From: Allomyces macrogynus ATCC 38327
Lineage: Eukaryota; Blastocladiomycota; Blastocladiomycetes; Blastocladiales; Blastocladiaceae
Assembly (NCBI GenBank): GCA_000151295.1
Contig: GG745331.1
Coordinates: forward strand, 72,377-94,217
Reading direction: 5' to 3'
DNA length: 21,841 bases
Part shown: positions 8,586-19,660 of the stretch, in pieces
Position numbering within the stretch: the first letter of the stretch is position 1
Layout of the letters: every line of letters starts with the position of its first letter
Position numbers and translations under genes: made by a program
Notes under the pieces: model-generated
The model's database searches: none
Told to the model about the DNA's origin: nothing
The model's input: the letters and a program-made list of their open reading frames with translations, nothing else

Positions 8586-9819
8586 ATGGGTCTCTTGTCG
8601 GCCGCCGACGGCAGCTCCGCCAAGGCGCTGTCGCTCGTCACGCTCACCGTGCAAAACTCGCTGCTCGTCCTGCTGTTGCGATACTCGCGTACTGTTGCTG
8701 CTGACGCAACCGAGGGTCCGGCCTACTCGGTGGCCACGGCCGTGCTGCTCTGCGAGGCCATCAAGTTAGTGCTGTCGATTGCCCTGTTTGCGCGCACCGG
8801 TGCCGACCGGTCCGTGCCATTCGTACCGCAACTCGTGCGCGAAGTCTTTTCGCCACGGTGGTACCTGCTCGGCGTGCCGGCGGTGCTCTACACGGCGCAA
8901 AACAACCTGCAGTATGTCGCGGCAACGCTGCTCGACCCGGCAACGTTCCAGGTATGTGCGCATATGCGGTTCGCGATGGTTGCGTTCGCAGTTGCGGCTA
9001 TTGCTCACGAAATTTCCCTGCTTTTGGCGTCCTTAGACGACCTACCAACTCAAGATTCTTACGACGGCGTTGTGCTCGGTTTGGCTGTTGCACCGCACCC
9101 TCGCGGCGCACAAGTGGGTCGCCCTACTGCTCTTGACGACGGGTGTCGCGCTCGTGCAGCTGCCAACGGGCACTTTGACCTCGTCTTCGGCATCCGCAAA
9201 CGCGGATTTCGGGTCGCGCGCGATGGGTCTCTCGGCCGTGGGTGTGGCCTGCCTGCTCTCGGGACTCGCTGGCGTCTACTTTGAGAAGCTGCTCAAGCAG
9301 AGCAAAACGTCGGTCTGGATCCGCAACGCGCAACTGTCGCTCTTCTCGCTCGTGCCGGCCCTGATCGGTGTCCTTTCGGTCGACGGCGCCCAAGTGCACG
9401 AGCACGGGTTCTTTGCCGGGTACACGACGTGGACGTGGGCGGCGATTCTGTGTCAGGCCGTAGGCGGCTTGATTGTCGCGCTCGTCGTCAAGTACGCCGA
9501 CAACATTCTCAAGGGCTTCGCCACGTCTATTTCCATTCTCTTGTCGGCCGTCGCCTCGGTGTATTTGTTCAACTTCTCGCTCGCACCTACGTTTGTTGCG
9601 GGCGCCGCGCTCGTCATTTACGCCACGTTCCTCTACGGCCAGAGCGATGCACCCAAGGCGCTCATGGTCCTGCCGGCATTTGCGTCGCCACGGAAAGTGC
9701 GCATTCCGCGAGCCGATAGTGCGATCAGTGATGGGAGCAGTAGCACCGCGGCGAGCCCGCTGTTCCAGAGCCACCACACGATCGATGTGCCGGTCATGGT
9801 CGAGGCCAAGCGCGCATAA
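8586..9819 (+). CDS. SLC35A-type Golgi nucleotide-sugar transporter
   Basis: Two exons, 8586-8951 and 9037-9819, separated by an 85-bp GTATGT...TAG intron in phase 0, give 382 residues. Splicing creates the family signature FQTTYQLKILTTAL at residues 121-134. Other SLC35A landmarks are TVQNSLLVLLLRYSRT near the N-terminus, LYTAQNNLQYVA before the intron, GLAGVYFEKLLKQSKTSVWIRNAQL, and KYADNILKGFATS starting at 274, followed by the SVYLF helix. About ten membrane helices can be drawn. SLC35A proteins exchange lumenal UMP for UDP-galactose, UDP-N-acetylglucosamine or related donors across the Golgi membrane; the substrate cannot be read from sequence. The Ser-rich C-terminal tail (about 340-382) is cytosolic and lacks a di-lysine ER signal. 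ATG 8586 is chosen because the family N-terminus follows it directly. It is divergent from the transporter-glycosyltransferase gene. Confidence 0.9.
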
Positions 9820-10614
9820 TCGTCGGTCTGGTGACTGTGGCTCCTCGGTCGCGGTCTTTTGTTTGTTTTGTTTCTTCCTCGCTTTGTCGTGCGGTTTGGA
9901 TTTCCGGTTGTTTTCATCATCAGAGTGCGGGGAGGAGCGCAGAGCAGATTGGCATACATATACAATGTACACAGCTACATACCTCGCTCGTTCTGACCAA
10001 GGTTCCAAATGTTCCAAAATGAATGAGATGTCGCAAAACAGGTCGGAATCCCTCGCTGTCGTTGATTTTTCATTTTTCCAATCATGCAAAGTCTCTGCCG
10101 TCCACTCACGCGAGTTGTCATCGAATGGTGCCTCAAATGCGAAGACCGTTGCAACAGTTGATGCACCCTTGACCGGCTGATGTTTTTCTTGCTGTTGAGA
10201 TTGATACTCATCATGCAGCTGATATTTCTGCTCGCGGTCGACCCTCCCCTCATGGTTGGCTCATACTCCACGCACGATTGGTTGATACTTCGCCCACGTC
10301 CTTCACTTGCGGCTGGTCGTTGCGCTCGCGGTTGATACTATTTTTTCCCACGATCAATTAAGCGCTGAATACTCAACTTTGATCCAAACAATTTACGCCC
10401 CTCACGAATGGATGGACCAGCCGTGACCGCAACTTCGTCCCAGCACGGCACCTTGCGCGTGCGGCCGGGAAAACCGATGGGGGTGGTGGAGGAGACTTGT
10501 CGAATCGGTTCAAGTCGGTCACGGTAGGTCTACGCTTTACGGGTTCGTGTCGTTATTCGGTCCCTAACCCGCTGGCTGGCCAAAGAATAGATTTCGCCGA
10601 CGCAGTGAACTAGC
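9820..10614. other. Intergenic region, lower GC, with a repeated TTGATACT word
   Basis: This stretch follows the SLC35A-type gene and is poorer in GC. The word TTGATACT occurs at 10201-10208, 10282-10289 and 10332-10339; the last two copies share the longer GGTTGATACT. Spacing is irregular (81 and 50 bp), so this is not a tandem array. No gene is supported. Confidence 0.45.
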
Positions 10615-11182
10615 ATGCAGGCCGCGGTCCCCGACCACCTCAAGCAGTATCTCTCCACGCGCATCTTTTTGCGGCTGCCCAAGACGCCCGCCAGAGAAAT
10701 TTCGGCCGCACATTGGATGACCTACGTGCTCAAAAAGACCGCCGCGAGGTCCAGGAAGCGTTGCGCGTCGCGTGTTCTGACAGCCAACCTTTGCTCGAAG
10801 CGGTTCGCTGTACGTTCGCGGAACTGCGCATCATATTCGCCAAACGCTGATGCCCTACCGGAGGAATGGGCCCATTTCTGCGCAACTTGACGCGCTCGAA
10901 GCGATGCACGGCGAGAGTGGGTTTAAGGTGGACGATGTTGTGGTACGTCTTGGGGGGGTATTTCATCGTGTGCGTGGTGGGTTTGGGCTCACTTGAAATG
11001 ACGCGTAGAACGATGTGTTTGATATGGCGCGGTGCGCAACGACCAGGATGTTGACGGCGCGCGCACTCGCGGCGTGCAGGGTTGGTGGGACCGTGCTGCG
11101 GATTCTGGCGGACATGCATGGGCTGCTCCAGTACGACGCGTACTGCAGCAGCGGGAGCGGAGGAGGTGGCGAGAGCGCGTGA
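10615..11182 (+). pseudogene. Unidentified gene remnant or misread multi-exon gene
   Basis: Protein-like stretches on the plus strand jump between frames. A start at 10615 opens MQAAVPDHLKQYLSTRIF; frame 3 then gives FGRTLDDLRAQKDRREVQEA from 10701, with no room for an intron between the two. A possible GTACGT donor at 10810 and an acceptor ending at 10901 would join this to SMHGESGFKVDDVV. A second GTACGT donor at 10944 and a TAG acceptor ending at 11008 lead to NDVFDMARCATTRM, which closes at a TGA at 11180-11182 after a Gly/Ser-rich tail. The later joins are phase-consistent, but the first needs a frameshift. This suggests decay or a sequence error. I recognise no family. Confidence 0.3.
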
Positions 11183-11803
11183 TGAGCGGTCGCGGCCGCA
11201 TGCTCGGGCTTTGGACGAGGACGGGATAGATTGACTGTCCAGCGGCGGGCGACTTGAGCGCCTCCTGGAGGTTCATGGGCACCACGAAAAAATCCCCGTT
11301 CATGGTCTTGTAAGAGGGGCGACAGACTCCATCTAGGACACTTCACAATACGCGTTTGGTCGAGCGGGATGCATCGTGATGGTGGACTGGACTCTGGAGA
11401 TGGGACTGGCTGGAGATGAGAGGAGCCCGAGGTTTGACGTGGACGTCCACGCTGAAAATGACTGGGGGACAGTTTTCGGTGATCGCGGGAGACAGAGTCG
11501 ACATCACCGGCCGCCGCGTGGAATTCATTTGCGGAAGCGTCAAATCCATCGGATCGCGGCCGGTCCCTTCCGGGCCGAGCCGTTGAGCAGGGACACAGTG
11601 CCTCCCTGCACACTGGCCACGTTCAGCCTGGGCAGCCCGGCTTCCACACTGCGGGCCCGCTCAAATAAAACCGGCGCCCGCCGACCGTCCCTGCCGCCTC
11701 TCTCTCGACGATCCCTTTCAAGTGCCGCCCCTTGCTTGCTCGTGCCCGACTGCTGCTGCTGCTGCCGCCCGTCGTCTTTTCCACCCCGCGACTTCTCATC
11801 ATC
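11183..11803. other. Region upstream of NDUFA4, with possible coding fragments
   Basis: Two short protein-like runs occur here. On the minus strand, 11315-11240 reads KTMNGDFFVVPMNLQEALKS and onward. On the plus strand, 11480-11580 reads FSVIAGDRVDITGRRVEFIC after a CAG acceptor-like site. Neither has a start, partner exons or a known domain. The last 150 bp are the likely NDUFA4 promoter and leader; an A/T-rich AAATAAAA at 11663-11670 is the best TATA-like site. Confidence 0.35.
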
Positions 11804-12169
11804 ATGTCTGCCGCTCGCTCGTTCTTCAAGACGTGGTACCGCCACGAGGTGTGTTTCTACCGGTCTGCCGCCGCGGCCGCCTGCCTCCACCGCCGTCGTG
11901 CTCGCTGCTGCTGCTCGTCGATCCGACTGAACCTGTCGCATGGAGACTGACGCTGTCCGCCCCACTTCTCGCAGGTGCTGCCGATTATCGCCGTCGTGGG
12001 CGTCGCCATGACTGGTGCCTCGGCGTACATTTTCCGCCTGGCGCGCCACCAGGAGGTCGTCTGGACGCGCGAGAACCCGCAGCCGTGGAACAAGATCCAG
12101 GCGCACCAGAACACCAAGTTCATCAACCTCAACGAAAAGCTGTCCGAGGACTTCAAGCGTGAGTGGTAA
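11804..12169 (+). CDS. NDUFA4: NDUFA4/MLRQ-type respiratory chain subunit
   Basis: Two exons, 11804-11848 and 11975-12169, joined through a 126-bp GTGTGT...CAG intron in phase 0, give 79 residues, about the family length. After a short basic N-terminus (MSAARSFFKTWYRHE) comes one membrane helix at about residues 16-38 (VLPIIAVVGVAMTGASAYIF). The B12D/MLRQ signature follows: a RLARHQEVVWTRENPQPWN run at about 40-58, then a KFINLN motif. NDUFA4 sits in the inner mitochondrial membrane; it was first assigned to complex I and is now regarded as a cytochrome c oxidase (complex IV) subunit in animals. It has no cleavable presequence, like its relatives. The stop codon lies within a GTGAGT donor-like site, so an alternative 3' end is possible. 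Confidence 0.88.
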
Positions 12170-14645
12170 GGCGCTGCCGTTGGTGCCGTCGTTGTCGTCG
12201 TTTCGGGCGGGCTCGGGTTCTGTCGTTTCTTGTGGTCGTCACCGTCGATGCCGCTGCCGGTGCTCTCGGTCGGTCGGTTGGTCGGGTTCCCGCCCTCCCT
12301 CGTGTGTCCTAGAGCTGAGCGCCGAGGTGCTGGGCGGTAAGTGTGTATATTTGCTTTGAATAGCGCTTGATTTGCCCCTCTGCTGCTTGATTTTGCTGCC
12401 AGCGCTCCGTGAAGTTCTTCTTGGCGCGCTCTCCGTGCCGGTCAGGTTCATGCTCGGCCGCTCCATGTCCTCCGCGATCACGTTTGTTGCCACAACGTCT
12501 AAGCAGCGTCTCGTCCCGGGGGTTGTTTCAAAGTTGTCAGGACGAGGATGTCTGTGACCACTTGCACGGTCACGTCCATCTCTACTCTCGCCCCACATGC
12601 GCACCCGCGGCTTCAATAACACTGAAAAAGGCTTCGGGCAGAGACCCTTGCAGCGGCATGGCATCAAGGTCTGGCGGCGCGCAAATATGTATTGCATGCG
12701 AATTGGTATTTGAAGGCTGAAGCAGCATATTGGTTGAATGTGAGCAGGCGCGTCAGCGTTGGTGTTGTTTGATTGTGAGAGATTTAATCATTCTCCAGTC
12801 CTCCTCGCACCTTCCCTCTCACATTCCTCTCTCGTTGATCTCCACGTCGCATTTGTCACGGACTGCGTCCTCCCCTTTCGTCTCCACTCTAGCCCTTGCT
12901 CCTTGCTCCTTGCTCCTCACACCATTTACTCCACACATCGCACTCAGCACACATCACTCTTCTCATCTCTCACTCAAAGCCACCACCAACTGATGCAAGA
13001 CAAACCTTCAAGTCTCCCAGTTACGGGATGTTTCAATTAGGGGGTGCCCGCTAGACGAAGGCATAGTTCCCCTTGGCGCGCATTTATCGCTGCTCAAACT
13101 CTGGCCTGCTGTTCAAACTCTGGTCTTTCTTGGAGTTAGGGAAGGGAAGTAGTGTTTTGCTTGTCAGTGAGCCGACCAGCGACCGTGGGGGCAAGCCGCG
13201 TCATGGAACACCTATCCTGTTGCTTGGATGCTTCTTCTGGTTGACGGTAACCAAGTGGATTAATTTTGAAATGTATCCATGTGGTTGATGGATTACGCTG
13301 ATTCATGGGTGACAATAGGCAGTAAACGAGCGTAAAAACCAGGCTGTTGCTCGGACAACAACAGTCATGGTGTTCTTGAGATTGTTGACGTCGAGTGCAT
13401 GTTGCTGAGAAATGAACCTGCTGGTTGTCCAAAAATGCTCAGAAAGAGGTGTGTGCACCCAACCTCTTCCAGCTGACCCTGCACGAAGAGCCCATCGTGA
13501 GCAAGTTAGCTGTGCTCGCATGCGAAATGTGTCACCAGGAGACCCCGGCCCTCACCATCAGCAGCGCACGACGCTGGTCCTTCTGTGCCGCAGATCGCTC
13601 CATCACGGCGTCTGCCACGATCCCCAGCTGGGCAGAGTCGTTCACGCCGATCGATTGCAACGGCTGCAGCGCGGCACGACGTACACCTGTCAGATCCTCA
13701 GTGTCGTTGCCAAAACGCTGAGCTTTGTGTGCGCGGACGTGCAAAGCACGAACCGCTTCCAGGCCCTTCGTGTCCATCGCCTTAGCGCAGGTGCCGTGTC
13801 CGCAGGTCAGTTGCAGCACGTCCGCCAACCGTCAGGTTCGCCCACGTCGGCTCAAGCGGGTTCGGCACGCCCTCCCCATGCACGGCACGCTCAAGTCCAG
13901 TCTTCCCCACCTGGTACGGGCGAGGAAGTGCGTCGTCGACGGTGTCGGCTCGGCTGGCCTGGTCGTGCAAGGGACTGGGTCGACGGCGCCGATGTGGGGT
14001 AAATCGGATGGATGGCGCCGGCGGCCCCGCGGTCGTGAGCGTGTACGAGAAGAGGCGCGTGCTTGGTCGATGCTTCCCACCCGACTCGGACGCAAGGTCG
14101 AGGTTCTCCACCCGACGACGCTCACGGTGGGTGTGTCTGGACGTGTTAGTCGATGAAATGAGACGAAATACACGCATCCTGACCTTCCAGGCTCCAACGA
14201 GTACAATCAAAATCAATGGCATTTACAAGACTATGGGACATTGCGACGGTCGACACGAGCGAAGCGAAGCGGGGGGCGCGGGCGGGCGAGCGCGAAACGA
14301 AACAGCAAATGCGCAACGGCAACAAAGAAAGCCTCAAAACACTACAGACATCGGGGAACAAGACATCCCGCCAATCAAACAACCGAAACAGAAACAAAAG
14401 GGATCAAAACCGCGAGGGCAAAAAAAAAAAAATAATCACCGCGCAGGGGAACAGGGGGTGGCACCAAATGGCCAAGACGCACAACCGGGTCCAGCGACAA
14501 ATGACGAAGCGGGACCGGGGTGGGGAATGGTACAACGGCGGACGCGCGGGCGACACCGGAACAAGCAAATCTACAACGAGGACTGGCTGGACGCGGGACG
14601 ACCGCGAGGGACGGACCGCAGGCCCAGCAGTGCATCTATCGGCAC
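12170..14645. other. 2.5-kb region with no convincing gene
   Basis: Possible alternative NDUFA4 3' exons lie at 12313-12336 and from 12403. Positions 12700-13400 are lower in GC and contain the heptamer repeat. Between 13432 and 13720 the plus strand encodes a Cys-containing stretch (CEMCHQ, then DCNGC) and the minus strand over 13828-13532 an equally protein-like one (LTCGHGTCAKAMD); neither has a clear start, splice partners or a known domain, so I cannot assign a strand. A run of 12 A lies near 14430-14442, in the 3' flank of the Sel1-repeat gene. No RNA gene was seen. Confidence 0.45.
12894..12917. repeat. Short tandem repeat of CCTTGCT
   Basis: Three perfect copies of the heptamer CCTTGCT, plus the first three bases of a fourth, lie in a pyrimidine-rich, non-coding stretch. 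Confidence 0.75.
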
Positions 14646-16891
14646 TTATGCGGCTTCGGCAGCCATCCGATCAGCCATCGTCGCGCGCGCGAGTTCTCCA
14701 ACCGAGACCATCGACACGCGCAGCCCCAACGCAATCGCCCAATCCGAGACGGTCGTATCCTGGTACCCGAGCTCCAACGCGCGCTTGACCCAGTCGAGCG
14801 CAACATGCACGTCCGGTTTCACGCCGTGGCCGTGCTCGTAGCACCACGCGAGGGCAATACACGCCGACGAGTAATTCTGCGCGGCCGCCTTCTCAAACCA
14901 GACGACGGCTTCGATCGGGTCGGCCTCGCACCCGGTGCCCTGCTGCAAGAACTGCGCGACTCTGTTCTGCGCGCCCGCGTGGCCCTGTTCGGCCGAGCGC
15001 CGGAACCACATGTACGCCAGCCGGTCGTCTTGTGGGACGCCCGTGCCGGACGCGTACATGTAGGCCAGGTTGTGCTCGGCCCAGGGGTTGCCTTGCTCGG
15101 CCGCGACGCGGTACCAGTAGACGGCCTGGTCAATGTTCTTTTCGCAGCCGAAGCCTTCCTCGTAGAAGTACCCGAGTGAATTGGCGGCAAGGGCGTTGCC
15201 GAGCTCGGCTGCGCGCTGGTACCACTGGAACGCGATTTCCATGTTGCGTTCGACGCCGATCGATTCTTCGTAGACGTAGCCGACGTTGTACATGGCGACG
15301 GTCTAAAGAGAACGAAAGTAAAGGTCAGTTCCACGGCATCGAAATTCCCCACCACATCCAGTAAGCAACGAGCGAAACGTACCTCGCCCTGGTTTGCCGC
15401 GAGCAAGTAGTACTTGAGCGCGAGGTTGGCGTCCTTTACCACACCAAACGCCTCGCCATAGCAGTACCCCAAAATCCCTTGCCCGCGCGGGTTCTCCTGG
15501 TCGGCCGAGAGCCGGTACCACTGAACTGCCGTCGTTGCCGACTTTTCCACCCCAACCCCATCATGGAAACACGTGCCCAACGCATACTGCGCCGCCGCAT
15601 TCATGCACGTCTCGGCCGCCCACCAGAGCCAGGCCAGCGGGTCGCCATGGCGCGGCTTCGGGTCCAACGCGGCCGTCGCATTGCACGCGAGCCGCGGCAT
15701 ATCCGGATCGCCCAACCGGGCGACGCGCTGCTGCCAGAGCTCCGACTCGCCGCGGTTCATGCGCACGTGAGGGCGGCCGTACCGCCGCAAGAAGGCCAGT
15801 CGCGCCATCGACACGGCGTGCCCGGCATTGGCCGCGACTTGGTAGTGCGGCTCGGCGTTCTTGAATGACGCGGTCACGCCCAGACCAAACTCGTAGCAGA
15901 ACCCGAGAAGACCGCGCGCCTTGACACACCCGTGCTCGGCGGCGGCCGTGAGCAGCTTAAATGCGCGTGACTCGTCGGCAACGAGGGCGGTGCCGCGCAC
16001 ACCAAACAGGAGCAGCTCAGCGACACGCGTCAGGGCGGCAGCGTCGACGGGGGCCGGTGCCACGTGCAGGTGCGGCAGAAGCAGCGGCACGTCACTTGGG
16101 ATCGGGCGAGGGTCGAATGCGGGCGCGGGCAAGTAGGGGAGGGTCGCAATCAGGTCGCGCACCGGGTCCGGCTCGGCGGAACGAGCGGGGAGCAGCGGGA
16201 CGGGCGGGAGCGTGCGGGAAGAGCACGACGAGGAGGAGGTCGGCGACGGCACGCGCCGCGGACGGCTGTGCACGTTGGGCGTTGCGTCGGGTGTGGGTGG
16301 AGCGCCGTACGGGGCGTCCGTGACCATGGCATCGTCGTCGTCCTCGACCATGGTCATGTCTTCATCGTCGTCGTCGCAGACCATGCGGTCCTCGGCGGCA
16401 GCGGAACTTGGGTGGAGATAGGATGTCGTCGCGGGCTGCGCCGTGCGTCGGCTCGCGTGCAGCGAGACGTTGGGCGACGGCAACGGCGTGTTGCGCGAGG
16501 CCACGTGCGGCGGGAGCGTCGCCGTGAGCGTCGTGCTTTGCAATGCCGACGCGAGTACCGAGGCATCGAGGTCGTGTTCTGTATTGGCCGTGTCGTACAT
16601 GGACGGCGTCACGTCGACCTTGATGTTGGCCGACGACGAACTGCTGCTTGCCGCGTACTCGTACTGGAACTCGGCCTCGGCCTCGGCCATGATATCATCG
16701 ACCATGAGGTCGTAGGGCACCGGCAACGGCGCTGACGTGGACGCGGCAAACTTGGCGGCGACGGGCGAAGTTGGCAGCGAGGCCGGGCCGACGTGGTGCA
16801 CGGCAAAGGTCGCGGGGAGCGGCGGCAGCGGGAGCGTCATGGCCGGGGCCAGCGTGCGCGGCGACTGCACTGCGGACAGCGGCGAGGCCAT
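14646..16891 (-). CDS. Sel1-like repeat protein with a long disordered acidic N-terminus
   Basis: Two exons, 16891-15383 and 15302-14646, with an 80-bp GTACGT...TAG intron in phase 0, give 721 residues. Residues 1 to about 270 are low-complexity (Pro, Ser, Thr, Ala), with an acidic block (VCDDDDEDMTMVEDDDDAMV) and no signal peptide. From about 285 to 690 lie nine to ten Sel1-like repeats of about 36 residues, of the form A..LGY.Y..G.GV..D...A..WY..AAE.G; the third and fourth are degenerate. The intron falls exactly at a repeat boundary. Sel1 repeats form alpha-solenoid scaffolds. In fungi such proteins include the Skt5/Chs4 chitin-synthase activators and signalling adaptors; there is no membrane helix as in Hrd3, and no C-terminal CaaX box (it ends MAAEAA). 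The family is certain; the partner is unknown. Confidence 0.88.
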
Positions 16892-19660
16892 AGTTGCTTG
16901 ACAGAAAGGAAGCGAGGAAGAAGCAAAGCGGCGCTTGTTGGTGCGCGGCTTCGGAACGAGGGCCCCCGGCGAGACGACGAGGACCAGAACAATGGTGACG
17001 GACAGTCACGACAGCGACAGCAACGACGAGCTACTGCTGCTCTAGCGGCAGGTGCGCAGGTGGGCGGCAACAGCGGGACAGGCAGGCACGCGACGGGCGG
17101 GCAGGCCAGCAAGGGTGCAGCCGAGGGCGGAGAAGGGCTGCTTGCAGGGGCCGACAGTCGCAGAGCGTGCGTTTGCCGAGGCCTGTGCGTCGTCGCCGGT
17201 GTTGTCGTCGTGCTCGTCGAGGGGTCGAGCGGTCGGTGGGTCGGTCGGGAGGTCGGTCGGTGGCCGCGAGGGAGGAAGATGGGGATGGAGAGAGAGGATG
17301 CGGCGAGCAGCAAGCGGCGAGCAGAAGGGCGAGCGAGGGCGATGACGAGCGAGGCGGGCGGGGCCGCGCGCTGCTATAAATCGGGCCACGGACGGCACGA
17401 GCAGAACACGGGTCGGCACGGGCCGTGCGGGGTGGAAAGGATGAGGGCGCTCGCACGCACGCACACGCACGGTCGGTGCCGCAGGGCTCGGCGTGCAGGA
17501 CGTTGGCGGAGGTGCAAAATGACCGCCGCGCCCAGTGGACCGCGCCACGACCACGGCAGGGCTGCTCGCAGCACAGCAACATCGGCCGGCGGCGGTGGAG
17601 GAGGGGCGCGCGCACGAGCGGCACGACGCCCGCATTCAGCGCAGTCACCTGACGCTGGAGAAAGACGCGACGCGTCGCCTCGCTGGCCAGACGACCGACC
17701 ACCAACCACGGCCACCTCGACCACCACCGCGACCACCACCGTGGCCAACAACGAGGTCGCGCCCGCCGCGATCGCCGTGACGCGGCCTGCTTACCCCTCT
17801 CATCGTCCACATCGTCGCGGTCCGGCCTCGAGCTTAACGTTATTGCTTCGTTCGCAGACCCCGGCGCACCGCGGCCCACAAATGGGCTGCGCGCCGTGGT
17901 TCGTCCGCGCCCAGCGAGCCGATGCTTGCTTGACCCCGCTTGCTTACCATGAGGCATGACTTTGCGACTGATCGACATGCGATGCGTCAGGACCAAACCG
18001 TACGCGCCCGCTTCCGTGCGCCCCACCGGCGTCGTCGCGTCGCGGCCCCCGCCATGGGCCAAACGAGGCCCGACAGGGATCAAGCTCGCCGCCGTTCCCA
18101 TCGCAGTCGTGACCCGAACGCGTCGCCTTGCTGCGCTTGCCGAGGGCCGAAACAAGGACGGGTTCTACGCGCGCGACGCGAACCGAACCGGTCCTCGCTC
18201 GCGTGCAGACACGCACGCACGCACCGCGTTTCCTGCGCGCAGCGAGCTCGGGATTCCTCGGCCGAGAAAGCTTTTGCGCGGGGGGTGGAAGGGTTGCACA
18301 CGGTCGCGTCCTTGCTCGTCACTCCGCCCACGCATGACGCGCCGTGGCGACACGCGGCTTCCTGTCGGTTGTTCGATGCGGGGCTGTTTTGGACTCGGTC
18401 GGTCGCGCTGGTCGGCCGAGATCGTGCGCCGCTTGGTTCCCACGGTGCACGAGCACATCCCTGCCGCGCCACACCACCTCTCAACACCACTTGGCCAGTG
18501 GCCCCACCATCTCCGTACCGCCACCACTTGCTGGAACGAGCGGTCATCTCTTTTCGCGACGCGACGCGCCGAAGCGGCGCGCGTGCGGCCGGTGATGCCA
18601 CGGCCGCATTTCGTGGGCGGCGGCAGGGCAGGAACTGGACCGCAAATTGTGGGGCCAAATCACTGCAAGCTGTCGTCGATGCCTGCCGACTGATGGGCTG
18701 GCACGATTGGCGCGAATACATCCTTGCTTGACAGTCGTGCACGCTGCGCCGACTCTCGTCGCTCTGCCACGTCGTCGCCGTGTGCTGGTCGGTCGCAGGC
18801 GACTACTGCGCATACATGGGCTCGCGCTAATCCTGGAATGGGCGGCGGCGCGTCGCGTTAGAGCTCCATGATCCCTTGTACTATGCTTCGCGTTGGTCGG
18901 TTCGTGCGCGTCGTGCAAACTGAACTGAAACTCGGTCGATTTGTTGCGGGGGTGGGGCAGAGAGGATGCGCGACACGGGAGAGAGCGAGCTGAGAAAACG
19001 TGGGCAGGGCCGCCGGCATAGCCTGCACGAGCATGTGTAACCAACGTTGATTGCGATAACTCTCTCAATTGTTTGATGAGCAGACGCGAGCAGCAGAGGC
19101 ACCCGTCCAGTCAACGGCCAACGCGATCAGCTGCGAATCACGGCAGTGCGAGACGGTGCGCGAGACGCGACAGACCTCCAATCACTCGCACGTCCAGCCA
19201 ACGCCCACCTCCTCGTCCTTCCGCTACGCCGGCGCCGTCGCTTGCCGTCTGGGCGGCGGATCGCGCCCGCCGGGACCCCACGTGGGCCGCGTCATTGTGC
19301 GCGACAATGCCCCCGACCCTTCCGCTGCCAAGGGCGAGATCTGGCGCATTCCTGGCGGGTATGGCATGGGCGCACCGCCGCTTGCTTCACTGCCAAGCCG
19401 GCGCCCATGGGATCCATCCCGGCCCCGCCGTTGCGCTCAGTGCCGTCGGCGGGCGTTCCGGCGGCCGACTTCAATGGATCCCTCTGAGTCGCCAAGCTCA
19501 CTGCGCGCCAGGTCGCCCATTCACTTCGACATATATTTCTCTCGCCCTTCCGCCACCACGAACCTGCCCGGCCGACCGACGACTGCAAAAGACCCCGCAC
19601 CGATCCTCACCCCGCCGCCATCCACCCTGCACGCCGCGCCCGCCATTCTCGACCACCGCC
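16892..19660. other. 2.8-kb GC-rich region with no supported gene
   Basis: Long open frames occur on both strands (for example minus 18155-17031, 374 codons), but they are Arg/Ala/Pro-rich, domainless and overlap one another, as expected by chance where stop codons are scarce. Features seen: interrupted GGTC/GTCG repeats at about 17230-17265; a duplicated 12-base unit (CGACCACCACCG-like) near 17717-17742; and a TATAAAT at about 17374-17380 (plus orientation) with no gene after it. The left end should be the Sel1 gene promoter, and the last few hundred bases the chitin deacetylase promoter. Confidence 0.5.
19531..19538 (+). promoter_or_regulatory. TATA-like element of the chitin deacetylase gene
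   Basis: ATATATTT lies about 125 bp upstream of the start codon, in otherwise GC-rich DNA. Its position fits a core promoter; inference only. Confidence 0.4.

Noticed and set aside
9124..10089. Minus-strand frame of 321 codons
   Set aside because: Antisense to the second SLC35A exon, low-complexity and charged, with no domain.
12730..13040. Overlapping plus-strand frames of 87 and 93 codons
   Set aside because: Ser/Leu/Thr-rich translations of a pyrimidine-rich repeat stretch; no domain.
16793..17959. Plus-strand frame of 388 codons starting inside the Sel1 gene
   Set aside because: Begins antisense to a confident exon and has low-complexity basic content with no recognisable family.
17031..18155. 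Minus-strand frame of 374 codons
   Set aside because: Arg/Ala/Pro-rich, no domain, overlaps long frames on the other strand; consistent with few stop codons in GC-rich DNA.
19073..19660. In-frame upstream extension of the chitin deacetylase
   Set aside because: It would bury the signal peptide inside the protein; the extension is Arg/Pro-rich and lies over the TATA-like site and leader.
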